From an uncultured Oceanospirillaceae bacterium (GTDB lineage: Bacteria; Pseudomonadota; Gammaproteobacteria; Pseudomonadales; Balneatricaceae): a stretch of 64,000 nt of DNA. Positions 9,107 through 17,374 of the stretch are shown in pieces; position 1 is the first letter of the stretch, and each line of letters opens with the position of its first letter. The stretch is from contig CAKZOD010000088.1 of assembly GCA_937136055.1 (NCBI GenBank), positions 1 to 64,000 on the forward strand. The letters run 5' to 3'. The notes under the pieces are model-generated. The model did not search any database. It worked only from the letters and a program-made list of their open reading frames with translations, and had not been told where the DNA came from. A program made the translations under genes and the position numbers.

Positions 9107-10890
9107 TTAAGACGCTTGATTTACACTACCTTAAACACTTTTTTCAATTTGCTTCCCGCTATAAGAAAACAGCGATCATCGGCATACTGATGATGCCCAT
9201 TTCTGTTGCAGCTAACTTGCTATTTCCCTGGTTAGTGATTCAAGTCATTGATCAACACTTAACACCTAGCAAGTACGATGGCCTAATGATGCTAATTGCC
9301 TTCATGGTCGCTGTGCTGATTGTTAACTACCTTGCCGATGCTATCTATACATACTGCCTGCGAAAAACGGGCCAACAAGCCATTTTCGATATTCGCATGG
9401 CTCTATTTAAGCGCCTCTTACAACTTCCAAAAACGTATTACGACAAAACTCCCACAGGCGTTACTTTATCGCGCTTAACCAGTGATTTAGAAGTGATTGG
9501 CGACTCTTTTGTGCTGGGCATTTTGAGTTTAGTGAAGGACTCCATCAACACCCTAGCGGTGATTGTTTTTATGTTTTTCATCAACTGGCAGCTCGCCGCA
9601 ATTGTTTTGTTAGTTTTTCCACCGGTACTCATACTGACTCAGTATGTACGCAACCGCTTGCGCGCAATGTATGTCATCACCCGCTCCTCACTCGCCAAAG
9701 GAACTGGCTTTTTGCAAGAGTGCTTACTCGGCGTTAAAACCGTACAACTCTACGGTGCTGAAGCAGAAGTAGAAGCTAAATACAAAAGCTATACGCAAGA
9801 CTTTCTGCGCGCCCAATTAAAAACCAACAAGTACGATGCCAGTTTGTTCTCAATTATCACAGGCATCACCTCAATCACCATCGGGCTGATTATCTGGTAT
9901 GGTTCAGGTAAAGTGCTGGCAGGCTTTGTCAGCCTTGGGGTATTAATCGCGTTCATTAACACACTGGAAAAGGTATTCGTACCGCTGCGCGATTTCACCT
10001 CGCAAATCGCCTCAATTCAACGCTCCTTTGCCGCGTTTGAGCATATTGAAGAGCTGTTCATTGAAGCCCTTGAAGAACAAGATCTCACGCTTTTACCTGC
10101 AAAATCGCTAAAGAAAAAACTCGAGCATTTTGAATCTCTAGCGTTTAAAAACGTACGCTTTCAGTATGGTGGCGTTGGCCCTTATGTTTTAGATGATGTT
10201 TCCTTTACCCTCAAAAAAGGCGAGCAGCTAGCCTTAGTTGGTACTACAGGTTCAGGTAAATCCACCATCATTCGTCTGATGAATAAAACCTACATGAATT
10301 ACCAAGGCAGTATTTTGCTCAATGGTATCGAGCTCTCTAGTATTCCCAAAGATGCCATGTTGCACTTGTTTTCACTGATGCAACAAGATGTATTTTTATT
10401 TGAGAAAGATATCCACTTCAATATTTCTCTCGGCGCTCAACACATCAATCAAAATGCTGTTAGAAATGCTGCTGAATACGTTTACGCCCACGATTTTATT
10501 ACAGAGCTAGAAAACCAATATCAATTTGAACTCACTAATAATGGCGGTAATTTATCAGCAGGCCAAGCACAGTTAATCTCGTTTGCTCGCTCAGTTGCAC
10601 AAGGTGGGCAAGTTATGATGCTCGATGAAGCAACCAGCTCGGTAGATTCAGTCACCGAAAACTTGATCCAGAAAGCGATTAGCAGGCTATTTGAAGAAAA
10701 GACAGTCATCGCCATCGCCCATCGTTTGAGCACTATTCGTCACTCCGATCAAATACTGGTACTCAACCAAGGAAAGATTGTAGAGCGTGGCAACCACTCA
10801 GAGCTCTTGGCAATGGCTGGTGTTTACGCAAATTTACTAAGCGATAGCACGAATATTGAAAATGATGGGGAGAGATTACTACCTGCATAA
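9103..10890 (+). CDS. mdlB: ABC exporter half-transporter, MdlB-like
   Basis: 595 residues with six transmembrane helices (about 1-300) and an ATPase domain: Walker A GTTGSGKST at 380-388, non-canonical signature LSAGQ at 484-488, Walker B MMLDE with the catalytic Glu509, and H-loop His540. It completes the heterodimer with the upstream gene. The intact site would pair this Walker A/B with the partner's LSGGQ; the degenerate site would pair the partner's Asn507 with this LSAGQ. It is the last gene of the operon, followed by a strong terminator. Confidence 0.87.
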   Translation: MIKTLDLHYLKHFFQFASRYKKTAIIGILMMPISVAANLLFPWLVIQVIDQHLTPSKYDGLMMLIAFMVAVLIVNYLADAIYTYCLRKTGQQAIFDIRMALFKRLLQLPKTYYDKTPTGVTLSRLTSDLEVIGDSFVLGILSLVKDSINTLAVIVFMFFINWQLAAIVLLVFPPVLILTQYVRNRLRAMYVITRSSLAKGTGFLQECLLGVKTVQLYGAEAEVEAKYKSYTQDFLRAQLKTNKYDASLFSIITGITSITIGLIIWYGSGKVLAGFVSLGVLIAFINTLEKVFVPLRDFTSQIASIQRSFAAFEHIEELFIEALEEQDLTLLPAKSLKKKLEHFESLAFKNVRFQYGGVGPYVLDDVSFTLKKGEQLALVGTTGSGKSTIIRLMNKTYMNYQGSILLNGIELSSIPKDAMLHLFSLMQQDVFLFEKDIHFNISLGAQHINQNAVRNAAEYVYAHDFITELENQYQFELTNNGGNLSAGQAQLISFARSVAQGGQVMMLDEATSSVDSVTENLIQKAISRLFEEKTVIAIAHRLSTIRHSDQILVLNQGKIVERGNHSELLAMAGVYANLLSDSTNIENDGERLLPA

Positions 10891-10934
10891 CTTACTCATA
10901 TAGCTTCAAGTACAGGCCATTTAATCATTGTAAT

Positions 10935-10978
10935 AAAAGCATTTAATACCTTATTTATTTAAGGTATTGTGCTTTTTT
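10935..10978 (+). terminator. Rho-independent terminator of the exporter operon
   Basis: Stem AATACCTT (10945-10952) with AAGGTATT (10961-10968), extended by AAAAGCA with TGCTTTT, and ending in six T residues. It lies 45 bp after the mdlB-like stop codon. Confidence 0.8.
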
Positions 10979-11062
10979 AACAAAACTTTATATTAAAAGC
11001 CGAAGGTTAACTCTTGATTTGCCAATTGCGCCGTTAACTATTAACCAAGAGATGTAAATAAA

Positions 11063-11956
11063 ATGAGTACTTTCACCCGATTAAGCTACTTTAATACCGT
11101 GGTTGAAACACGTAGTATTTCTGAGGCCAGCCGAATCTTTGATGTTCAACCCTCTTCTATATCAAGACAACTGGCAGTGTTAGAAGAAGAGCTCGGCGTC
11201 AGGCTTTTAAACAGAACCACTCGCAATATCGGCTTAACAGAAGCCGGTCGTAAATACTTTGAATACTCATTACGTATCGTCGCCGAGCTTGAAGCGGCAA
11301 AGCGAGTTGTCAATGACTTGCAGGAAAGTCCTAAAGGTGTACTTAAGATGAGTATTACCATTGGTTTCGGTGAAAGCGTTATTCTTCCTCTTATTCCTCT
11401 GTTCAGAAAAAAGTACCCCCATATCGATGTTGATATCGAATTGACAGAGCGCGTGGTAGATATGGTGGAAGAAAATATCGATATCGCGATCAGAAGTGGC
11501 CGCTTACCAGATTCAACAATGATAGCTAAACGTTTGGCCTATAATGATTTTATACTCTGTTCAAGCCCTGATTATCTAGCCCAAAAAGGCACTCCTAGCT
11601 CCCCCTACAATTTAAATGAGTTTGACTGTATTCGCTATAGCTACCCGAACTGGAAAGACTGGTATTTAATGGATGAGGAAACCGAGAAATTACCGATTAA
11701 CTCAAGCTTATTGGTTAACTCAGTGAACGGCCAAAAGCAATTACTGCTCAATAATGCAGGCTTAGGCTTGATGCCGTTATGGGCAATAAATAAAGAGTTA
11801 GAGCGCGGCCAACTCATTCATGTATTACCACACCACACCTTTAGCCCTTATGAGGTTTTAAGCGCAACCTATGCCATCTTTCTAAAGCGCGATTTAATGT
11901 CACCGAAATCTCGGGTTTTCTTAGATTTTATTAATGAGCATTTAGGGAACAATTAG
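11063..11956 (+). CDS. LysR-family transcriptional regulator (CrgA/AaeR-type)
   Basis: 297 residues. The N-terminal winged helix (about 4-62) contains SISEASRIFDVQPSSISRQ; the effector domain follows from about 90 and has the sequence style of the large group of proteobacterial LysR proteins near AaeR/CrgA (DIAIRSGRLPDSTMIAKRL). It is preceded by the exporter terminator, so it has its own promoter. A dispersed repeat follows it. No divergent target gene is visible; the effector and regulon are unknown. Confidence 0.9.
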   Translation: MSTFTRLSYFNTVVETRSISEASRIFDVQPSSISRQLAVLEEELGVRLLNRTTRNIGLTEAGRKYFEYSLRIVAELEAAKRVVNDLQESPKGVLKMSITIGFGESVILPLIPLFRKKYPHIDVDIELTERVVDMVEENIDIAIRSGRLPDSTMIAKRLAYNDFILCSSPDYLAQKGTPSSPYNLNEFDCIRYSYPNWKDWYLMDEETEKLPINSSLLVNSVNGQKQLLLNNAGLGLMPLWAINKELERGQLIHVLPHHTFSPYEVLSATYAIFLKRDLMSPKSRVFLDFINEHLGNN

Positions 11957-12012
11957 CTAGAGAAACAAGATTTTTCATCAATTATGACTCCTTATACTAA
12001 GGAATATGCAAT

Positions 12013-12228
12013 CAAGTCCTTCAACACCTCTGGCTTACAGGATGTTTCGTGATTAAGGTAATGCTTCACCTAAAGGGCACGATGACAGGCGAGTTGGTTG
12101 CCCGGTGAAAGCATTAACAAAGAGCACGGAGTATCCAGTTCGTCTCTAAGAGTGGACAACTAAATGGCCATCAGAGATGAAATCTTGTTTCCTCTGGGTT
12201 TGCTTTATCAAAACACTTGTAAAGGACT
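12013..12228. repeat. Dispersed intergenic repeat, copy 1 (related to the element at 48905-49242)
   Basis: About 215 bp bounded by CAAGTCCTT and AAAGGACT in inverted orientation. It shares long blocks with the second copy: TTTCGTGATTAAGG, GGTTGCCCGG, GCATTAAC, GAGCACGGA, GGCCATCAGAGATGAAA, TCTGGGTTTGCTTT and CTTGTAAAGGACT, in the same order. The first half folds as a long imperfect hairpin (GGAT/ATCC, CGTG/CACG, AATGCTTCACC with GGTGAAAGCATT). It has no coding capacity and fills the gap between the LysR and RecX-like genes. Confidence 0.85.
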
Positions 12229-12481
12229 ATAAATTTCTCAGCTTCATCAGGTAGCTTAATGTAATGAGCCGCCAGCACTAGTTTTAAGCCAAAGCGGCAA
12301 TTGCTGCCTGTTGAATTACTATGTAAATAGATACATTAGTGATACGTTTCAACAAGCTAGTCGTATACCTTCACTTCATACCCCAACAATTAGTTATAAC
12401 TTTTTTAGCGATGCCCTTATGTGTCTGTGCGAATGATTCTGCTACACTCGCCTTGCTAATCGTTAAAATAAGAACCTATCT

Positions 12482-13285
12482 ATGCAGCGCCTTCCACTTA
12501 AACAAGCTAAAAACATCGAAACCGTTTTCAATAGTGCTTATTGGCACCTTAGCCAACAAGATTTTACCATTGCAGAAATCCGTCTGAAGTTAGCGCGAAA
12601 AACAGAGAATCTTGAATGGATTGAAACGGTACTGACACATCTCATCGACAATCGTTATATAAAAAACGACCTTGAATTTGCGATACACTTTTGTGAGTCA
12701 GCATTTAGCAACGAAATGGGCAAGGCGGCGATACCTCCAAAATTAACTAAGCGTGGCATCTCTCCCCGGGATATAGAAACAGCACTTGAGCTAGTGATTG
12801 AACGAGAAAACATTGACTTCAATGAGCTGGCAAGCAACCAATTAACGAGTCGCTACCTCACCTTCGAGGGAGTGAGTAAAGAGAAAGTTTACGCGCAAAT
12901 GACAAACCGTGGCTTTTCTCGTCAACAAATCGATCAAGCGTTAGCTCAACACTCTGAACGTAGCTCATTACGATCTAAGCTAGAAATTAGTGCAGAAAAA
13001 GCAGATCTTACTAACGAAATAAAGAAGCTGTATCGCAAGGGCAAAGGACAAAACCTCATTCTTCATGAATTAAAGCAGCGCTTAATAGATGTCAGCGAGT
13101 TCGAAGAAGTGCTATATCAACTCAGCCTTGCGGGAGATATAGACTTTTATCAAAGTTGCCGTGATCAATTAGCCAAAAAGAACTACGACTTATCTGACTA
13201 TAAAGAAAAATCAAAAGCCTATGCGTATTTAACACGTAAAGGTTTCACGAGCGATGAAATAAAAGAAACAATGTTACTTAAGTAG
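12482..13285 (+). CDS. RecX-family protein, divergent and long
   Basis: 267 residues built of repeated three-helix units typical of RecX (for example FTIAEIRLKLARK...IETVLTHLIDNRYIKND at the start, and IPPKLTKRGISPRDIETAL next), continuing into further similar units to the C-terminus (AYLTRKGFTSDEIKETM). RecX proteins bind RecA filaments and modulate recombination. Most are about 150-220 residues and sit next to recA; this one is longer and no recA is nearby. No clear ribosome site precedes the ATG. The family call is by helix pattern, so moderate. Confidence 0.7.
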   Translation: MQRLPLKQAKNIETVFNSAYWHLSQQDFTIAEIRLKLARKTENLEWIETVLTHLIDNRYIKNDLEFAIHFCESAFSNEMGKAAIPPKLTKRGISPRDIETALELVIERENIDFNELASNQLTSRYLTFEGVSKEKVYAQMTNRGFSRQQIDQALAQHSERSSLRSKLEISAEKADLTNEIKKLYRKGKGQNLILHELKQRLIDVSEFEEVLYQLSLAGDIDFYQSCRDQLAKKNYDLSDYKEKSKAYAYLTRKGFTSDEIKETMLLK

Positions 13286-13665
13286 TATTAGCGAAAAAAT
13301 GAAAAATACTGTTAAAAGTAACATCGAATGAATACTCATTGCCTTTCGCTTGAAAAGCCCTCTGTTGTAGAGCCTTAAGCAATAGGAGATAAAGAGGGTT
13401 CTGGATGTGAATAGTAAGGCATTTTCGGCAACCTTAATATTTCAAATTGAATTAAAACTTCATGCTTTTTTTCGCCCCCCATCAAACTCCTTTAGAAAAT
13501 CGAGATAATATTATGATTTTTTTGGAGAATAATAAAGCAAAGCTCATTGTTCCGCGTTAGCACAAATCCACTTTCTTACGCTGGCTGTACTCTAGAATCA
13601 CGTTAATTTCACTTATTGAGGCGATAAAAAAGGGCTATCGAGCCCTTAACATATCACACTAAAGC
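13286..13665. other. Intergenic region between convergent genes
   Basis: No gene is supported. The right end contains the terminator of the leftward LOG gene; the rest shows no recognisable site. Confidence 0.5.
13624..13648 (-). terminator. Rho-independent terminator of the LOG/peroxidase unit
   Basis: On the minus strand AAGGGCT-CGAT-AGCCCTT is followed by a run of T residues (the A-run at 13626-13631 on the plus strand). It lies 18 bp after the stop codon of the LOG gene. Confidence 0.8.
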
Positions 13666-14226
13666 TTAACCCCATTTACTAGCAGGTGCTTGATACTCTG
13701 CTATTTGAGTCAGCAGTGTTTGCGGATCATCGCTAACGATCAGCTTATCTAAATACAAACCTTTCATAAATTGCTTTTTAACCATGGTTTGGGCAAAAGC
13801 TATGAGCTCATCATAATAGCCATCCACATTGTAAAAAGCACAAGGTTTTGCATGAAAGCCTAATTGGCCTGCTGTCCATACTTCAAAGATTTCTTCTAAA
13901 GTACCAACACCGCCAGGCATTGCGATATAAGCATCTGCAAGCTCAGCCATTTTGGCTTTTCGTTGCTGCATATCCTCAACAATGTGCAATTCAGATAAGC
14001 CTTGATGCTGTAGCTCTTTATCAATAAGTGCTTTTGGCATCACACCAGTAACACGCTGCCCGCCTGTAAGCACAGCATCTGCGACAGCTCCCATAAGGCC
14101 AACACTTGCCCCACCGTATACGATGGAGTGTTTGCGCTGGCAAATTTCAGCTGCTAACGCTTGTGTCGCTTGTAAGAACTGCGGATCACTACCGGCACTT
14201 GAACCGCAGTATATGGCGTATTTCAT
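13666..14226 (-). CDS. LOG-family nucleoside 5'-monophosphate phosphoribohydrolase
   Basis: 186 residues, the full length of the TIGR00730 Rossmann-fold family (Lonely Guy proteins, which release a base from a nucleoside monophosphate). Visible are the N-terminal YCGSSAG loop, GGASVGLMG at 38-46, and the hallmark PGGVGTLEE at 104-112, which holds the catalytic Glu. It ends the leftward pair with the cytochrome c peroxidase gene (gap about 20 bp) and has a good terminator. The physiological nucleotide is unknown. Confidence 0.93.
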   Translation of the reverse strand: MKYAIYCGSSAGSDPQFLQATQALAAEICQRKHSIVYGGASVGLMGAVADAVLTGGQRVTGVMPKALIDKELQHQGLSELHIVEDMQQRKAKMAELADAYIAMPGGVGTLEEIFEVWTAGQLGFHAKPCAFYNVDGYYDELIAFAQTMVKKQFMKGLYLDKLIVSDDPQTLLTQIAEYQAPASKWG

Positions 14227-14245
14227 TCATCACCTTTCAATCTAA

Positions 14246-15433
14246 TCATTCGCTTTTAGAGCTGTCTTTTAATAAGTGCTCATACTGTTTATCAGTTAAG
14301 GTTTTCATAAAAGCAACCAGCGCGTCAATGCGTTTATTCGAGAGCGCCTTTCCTTTTGTTAGCTCATCCAATGCAATATTTTGAGGAACCTCTGGCTCAG
14401 CCCAAGTTTTACCGGTTTCAGGGTTAATTTTTCGAGCTGCTTTTCGACTGTTGTACTTATCGTAGAACAACACCACTGTTCGCAAATCAGCAAACACCCC
14501 ATTATGCATATAAGGTCCTGTTAATGCGATGTTTCTTAGTGTCGGTACTTTAAATTTACCCGCTTGTTTCTGATCGCTCACTTGCGGGTTTTCAAGTAAC
14601 CCATTATCAACAAAATCGTCACTTTTACCATTCAGCTTACGCAGCGCAGTGTTGGCAGGCACGCCGATATTGCGGTATTCATAATTACTAAACGTTTCTT
14701 TTTCCTGAGCCGGGTTTTTACGCAATTGATGACATTGATTACAGTTCGTAAACTGTTGCGAGAAGAACAGAGTTTCACCTAGTTTCTCCTGTTCAGTAAA
14801 ACTGTACTCCCCTTTTAAATAGCGGTCATACTTTGAATCAAATGGCGCAAACAGTTCTGTTTTCTCAAAACTGGCAATGCTTAACGCCATAGCATCAAAC
14901 GCTTTATCTGCATCTTTTAATACATCGGCACCAAATAACGCACTAAAACTGGCCTTGTAAGATTCATTCTCAAGGAGACGCTCTAAAACTGCTTGTTTAG
15001 TTGGCATCGCCATTTCACCCGGATTAAGTGGTGGGCCCGCCGCTTGATCTTTTAGTAAACTTGCCCTGCCATCATGGAATTGACCACCCACGTACTCACC
15101 ATTGCTCTTTTTTGAGAATGGAGGAATAAAACTTGCGTAACTGGCGGTTGGCGCATTTCGATCCCCTATCGATTTTCCATCGCTGCCTAAAGAGCCACTC
15201 AAGGTTTGTGGGTTAGTGGATGTATCAACAAAACCATTGGTAGGTGCATGGCAGCTTGCACAAGATTGATTGCGATTTAACGATAAATTTTCATCAAAAT
15301 ACAACGCAGAACCTAACTGCTCTTGGCTTGAATAAGTCTGCGCACTTACCGAAGAGGCATTGCTAGCTATTAACGCTGAAACACAAGCGGCTATTAATAC
15401 AGGTTTTAATAAGGTATTTCTTTTTTTAAACAT
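14246..15433 (-). CDS. Di-heme cytochrome c peroxidase
   Basis: About 395 residues with a signal peptide ending near SVSAQ. Two CxxCH heme sites are visible: CASCH at about 58-62 (from the ATG) and CNQCH at about 231-235. The C-terminal GPYMHNGVF loop is typical of the bacterial CCP/MauG family. Periplasmic reduction of H2O2 by cytochrome c is the usual role. The frame extends upstream to a GTG, but the ATG at 15433 begins the natural Lys-rich signal peptide and is chosen. A Fur-like site lies upstream. It is probably co-transcribed with the LOG gene. Confidence 0.9.
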   Translation of the reverse strand: MFKKRNTLLKPVLIAACVSALIASNASSVSAQTYSSQEQLGSALYFDENLSLNRNQSCASCHAPTNGFVDTSTNPQTLSGSLGSDGKSIGDRNAPTASYASFIPPFSKKSNGEYVGGQFHDGRASLLKDQAAGPPLNPGEMAMPTKQAVLERLLENESYKASFSALFGADVLKDADKAFDAMALSIASFEKTELFAPFDSKYDRYLKGEYSFTEQEKLGETLFFSQQFTNCNQCHQLRKNPAQEKETFSNYEYRNIGVPANTALRKLNGKSDDFVDNGLLENPQVSDQKQAGKFKVPTLRNIALTGPYMHNGVFADLRTVVLFYDKYNSRKAARKINPETGKTWAEPEVPQNIALDELTKGKALSNKRIDALVAFMKTLTDKQYEHLLKDSSKSE

Positions 15434-15756
15434 GAACTCACACTCGATTCTTTTCACGGGCTTACTTTATCCTGAATCCGTAATGTCAAAGTAGCAATCA
15501 TCCATTCAGCTAAGTAATTTTTTAGACTTCATCACACTTCAACCTCACTACTTCAAAGTACACTTTAAAGCGTCTTAATGTGAAGTTAATTTATAATGAT
15601 TCTCAGTAGCGTTGCATATTGATAACTGAATCTTACAAAGTCAACGCAATTTTCATAAGCAAGAGTGCTTTGTGTGAATAAATCAAGATACATCAATAAA
15701 AGATGCGAATATGCGTGTTTTCAGACGTTCAACTTTGATAAAAGCGCTTTACAGCG
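15434..15756. other. Promoter region of the peroxidase gene
   Basis: No gene is present. The stretch holds the upstream region of the leftward cytochrome c peroxidase and the 3' end of the EVE gene transcript. Apart from the Fur-like sequence at 15593-15605, no site is recognised. Confidence 0.5.
15593..15605 (-). promoter_or_regulatory. Possible Fur half-box upstream of the peroxidase gene
   Basis: Minus-strand TGAGAATCATTAT matches 12 of 13 bases of the central Fur consensus TGATAATCATTAT, about 160 bp upstream of the peroxidase start. Iron control of a heme peroxidase is sensible, but only part of the 19-bp box is good. Confidence 0.35.
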
Positions 15757-16206
15757 CTACAGCTGAGAGACAATATAATCCCACTGCGCATCAGTGACAG
15801 GAATAACCGATAGACGCGATTGTTTAAATAACGCCAGTTGCGACAGCTCTGGTGCCGCTTTCATTGCTTTGAGCGGTAACGGTTTAGACGCTTTAGAAAC
15901 AAAGGCGACGTCAACAACAAACCACTTCGGCTCAGCTTTAGTCGCTTTAGCATCAAAATATTTACTGCTCTGATCAAACTGATCAGGATCTGCATAGGCT
16001 TCACTGACAACACTTGCCCTGCCAACGACTGCAACATGTTTGCAACTGGAGTGATAAAAGAGCACATCATCCCCTTTTTGCATTTTATCACGGATAAAGT
16101 TGCGTGCTTGGAAATTGCGAATACCTGTCCACAGGGTGATGCCCTCTGTTTGTAAATCATCAATGGAATAATCAGAAGGTTCTGATTTAAGTAACCATTT
16201 TGCCAT
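15757..16206 (-). CDS. EVE-domain protein
   Basis: 149 residues from the ATG at 16206; the longer frame begins with a TTG, but GAGGG sits eight bases before the ATG. The N-terminus MAKWLLKSEPSDYSIDDL and the internal GIRNFQARNFIRDKMQKGDDVLFYHS block are characteristic of EVE (PUA-like fold) proteins such as thymocyte nuclear protein 1 homologues, thought to bind modified bases in nucleic acid. It is a single-domain stand-alone gene with no restriction or modification gene next to it. Confidence 0.93.
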   Translation of the reverse strand: MAKWLLKSEPSDYSIDDLQTEGITLWTGIRNFQARNFIRDKMQKGDDVLFYHSSCKHVAVVGRASVVSEAYADPDQFDQSSKYFDAKATKAEPKWFVVDVAFVSKASKPLPLKAMKAAPELSQLALFKQSRLSVIPVTDAQWDYIVSQL

Positions 16207-16371
16207 AGTTATCGCCCTCAACGCCGATGTTTTAATTTATTATGCATCAAATCCAACACTTTGTTAATCCTATCAAAATAGACATTTTCGTTCGCAATCT
16301 ACAGATAACGCGTTAATATTAGCAGCTGAATTTATAAGGCCTTCGACGCGTTAGTTAATTATAGGACACGT

Positions 16372-16698
16372 ATGTATTTTGAATTGTTCGATATCTTTTT
16401 GCTCTCCCTTGTTTGTCTGGCCATTTACATTTGGCTTCAAGCTCAAAAAGTACGAGAGGTTGCACTCAAAGCTGCAAGAGGTGAGTGCGAGCGTCATAAA
16501 CTTCAGCTACTTGATGGCAACGTTAGCCTTAAGAAATTCAAACCTCAACGCAATCAGAAAGGTACTTTGTGCTTATTGCGCGAGTATCAATTTGAGTTTT
16601 CAGCCACCGGCGATGAACGCTACCAAGGCAGAGTGATTATGCTAGGTTTGACGATTGATCGATTCTACCTGCCACCCCACCGTATCATTGAAGATTGA
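16372..16698 (+). CDS. DUF3301 membrane-anchored protein
   Basis: 108 residues: one N-terminal transmembrane helix (about 6-23) followed by a basic cytoplasmic domain with CERHKLQLLDGNVSL and a C-terminal QFEFSATGDERYQGRV segment, the DUF3301 pattern widespread in gammaproteobacteria. Function is unknown. It ends 13 bp before the NikR-like gene and may be co-transcribed with it. Confidence 0.88.
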   Translation: MYFELFDIFLLSLVCLAIYIWLQAQKVREVALKAARGECERHKLQLLDGNVSLKKFKPQRNQKGTLCLLREYQFEFSATGDERYQGRVIMLGLTIDRFYLPPHRIIED

Positions 16699-16711
16699 GG
16701 ATAAGCACACA

Positions 16712-17182
16712 ATGGAAAGGTTAACAATTTCTCTCGACGATGAACTTGCCAAGCAGTTTGATGAGTACTTACGCACACAAGGCTATAAGAATCGCTCCGA
16801 AGGAATGCGTGATTTAATCCGCGACAAACTAGAGCAACAAAGCTTAGCGAAACAGGCGAAAGACTCAAAGCACAACAGTGACTGTATCGGTTCAATGACT
16901 TATGTTTACAATCATCAAGAGCGTGAATTAGCAGCTAAGCTCGCCCAAGCGCTACATGATAATCACAATATTGCCGTCTCTACGCTGCGCGTCCCACTGG
17001 ACCATAACCACTGTATGGAAACAGTAATGCTCAATGGTGATACAGAGAAAGTACGCACCTTTTGCAACGAGATAATCGCAAGACCTGGCATTCGCCATGG
17101 CAAAGCTTACTTAGTACCTGTTGAAGTTGAGCACTACCATCATGAAGGAAAATCTCACGTACATAGCACCCCTAAAACCTGA
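16712..17182 (+). CDS. nikR: NikR-type ribbon-helix-helix metalloregulator with an altered nickel site
   Basis: 156 residues from the ATG at 16712. The N-terminal ribbon-helix-helix (RLTISLDDELAKQFDEYL...NRSEGMRDLIR) and the ACT-like C-terminal domain give a clear NikR architecture. Aligned with E. coli NikR, Cys95 corresponds to C101 and His76 to H82, but His87 and His89 (TLHVH) correspond to R93 and P95 (TLRVP). Nearby H98 and H100, and a C-terminal His-rich tail (EHYHHEGKSHVHS), are potential substitutes. It lies directly upstream of a strong operator and metal-uptake genes. Metal specificity may differ from nickel (inference). Confidence 0.88.
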   Translation: MERLTISLDDELAKQFDEYLRTQGYKNRSEGMRDLIRDKLEQQSLAKQAKDSKHNSDCIGSMTYVYNHQERELAAKLAQALHDNHNIAVSTLRVPLDHNHCMETVMLNGDTEKVRTFCNEIIARPGIRHGKAYLVPVEVEHYHHEGKSHVHSTPKT

Positions 17183-17302
17183 GATTACACTCCCCAAAAA
17201 ACGCAACCGAATAAAAATCAGTCATAAAAGCATGATCATAGGTCGATTTTTCAGCACATGAGATCTGCATTCGACCTTTTTAAAAGCGAATGCGACATAT
17301 TT

Positions 17303-17353
17303 GTATGATCAATTGCAAATTTGTATGACATGAAATAATATTCATACAAATTT
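17303..17353. promoter_or_regulatory. NikR-like operator with an additional half-site
   Basis: AAATTTGTATGA-N13-TCATACAAATTT is a perfect 12-bp inverted repeat (17317-17328 and 17342-17353) containing the GTATGA/TCATAC half-sites known from E. coli NikR, here with spacer 13 instead of 16. A further GTATGA occurs at 17303-17308, one 20-bp step upstream. The region is 22 bp before the start codon of the next gene, ideal for repression. Confidence 0.8.
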
Positions 17354-17374
17354 TAAATTCTTCATAAGGCTCAT

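Noticed and set aside
12339..12587. 82-codon frame before the RecX-like gene
   Set aside because: Overlaps the RecX-like start in another frame and has no family resemblance or ribosome site.
15861..16163. 100-codon minus-strand frame inside the EVE gene
   Set aside because: A same-strand shadow frame of the EVE-domain gene, without its own signals.
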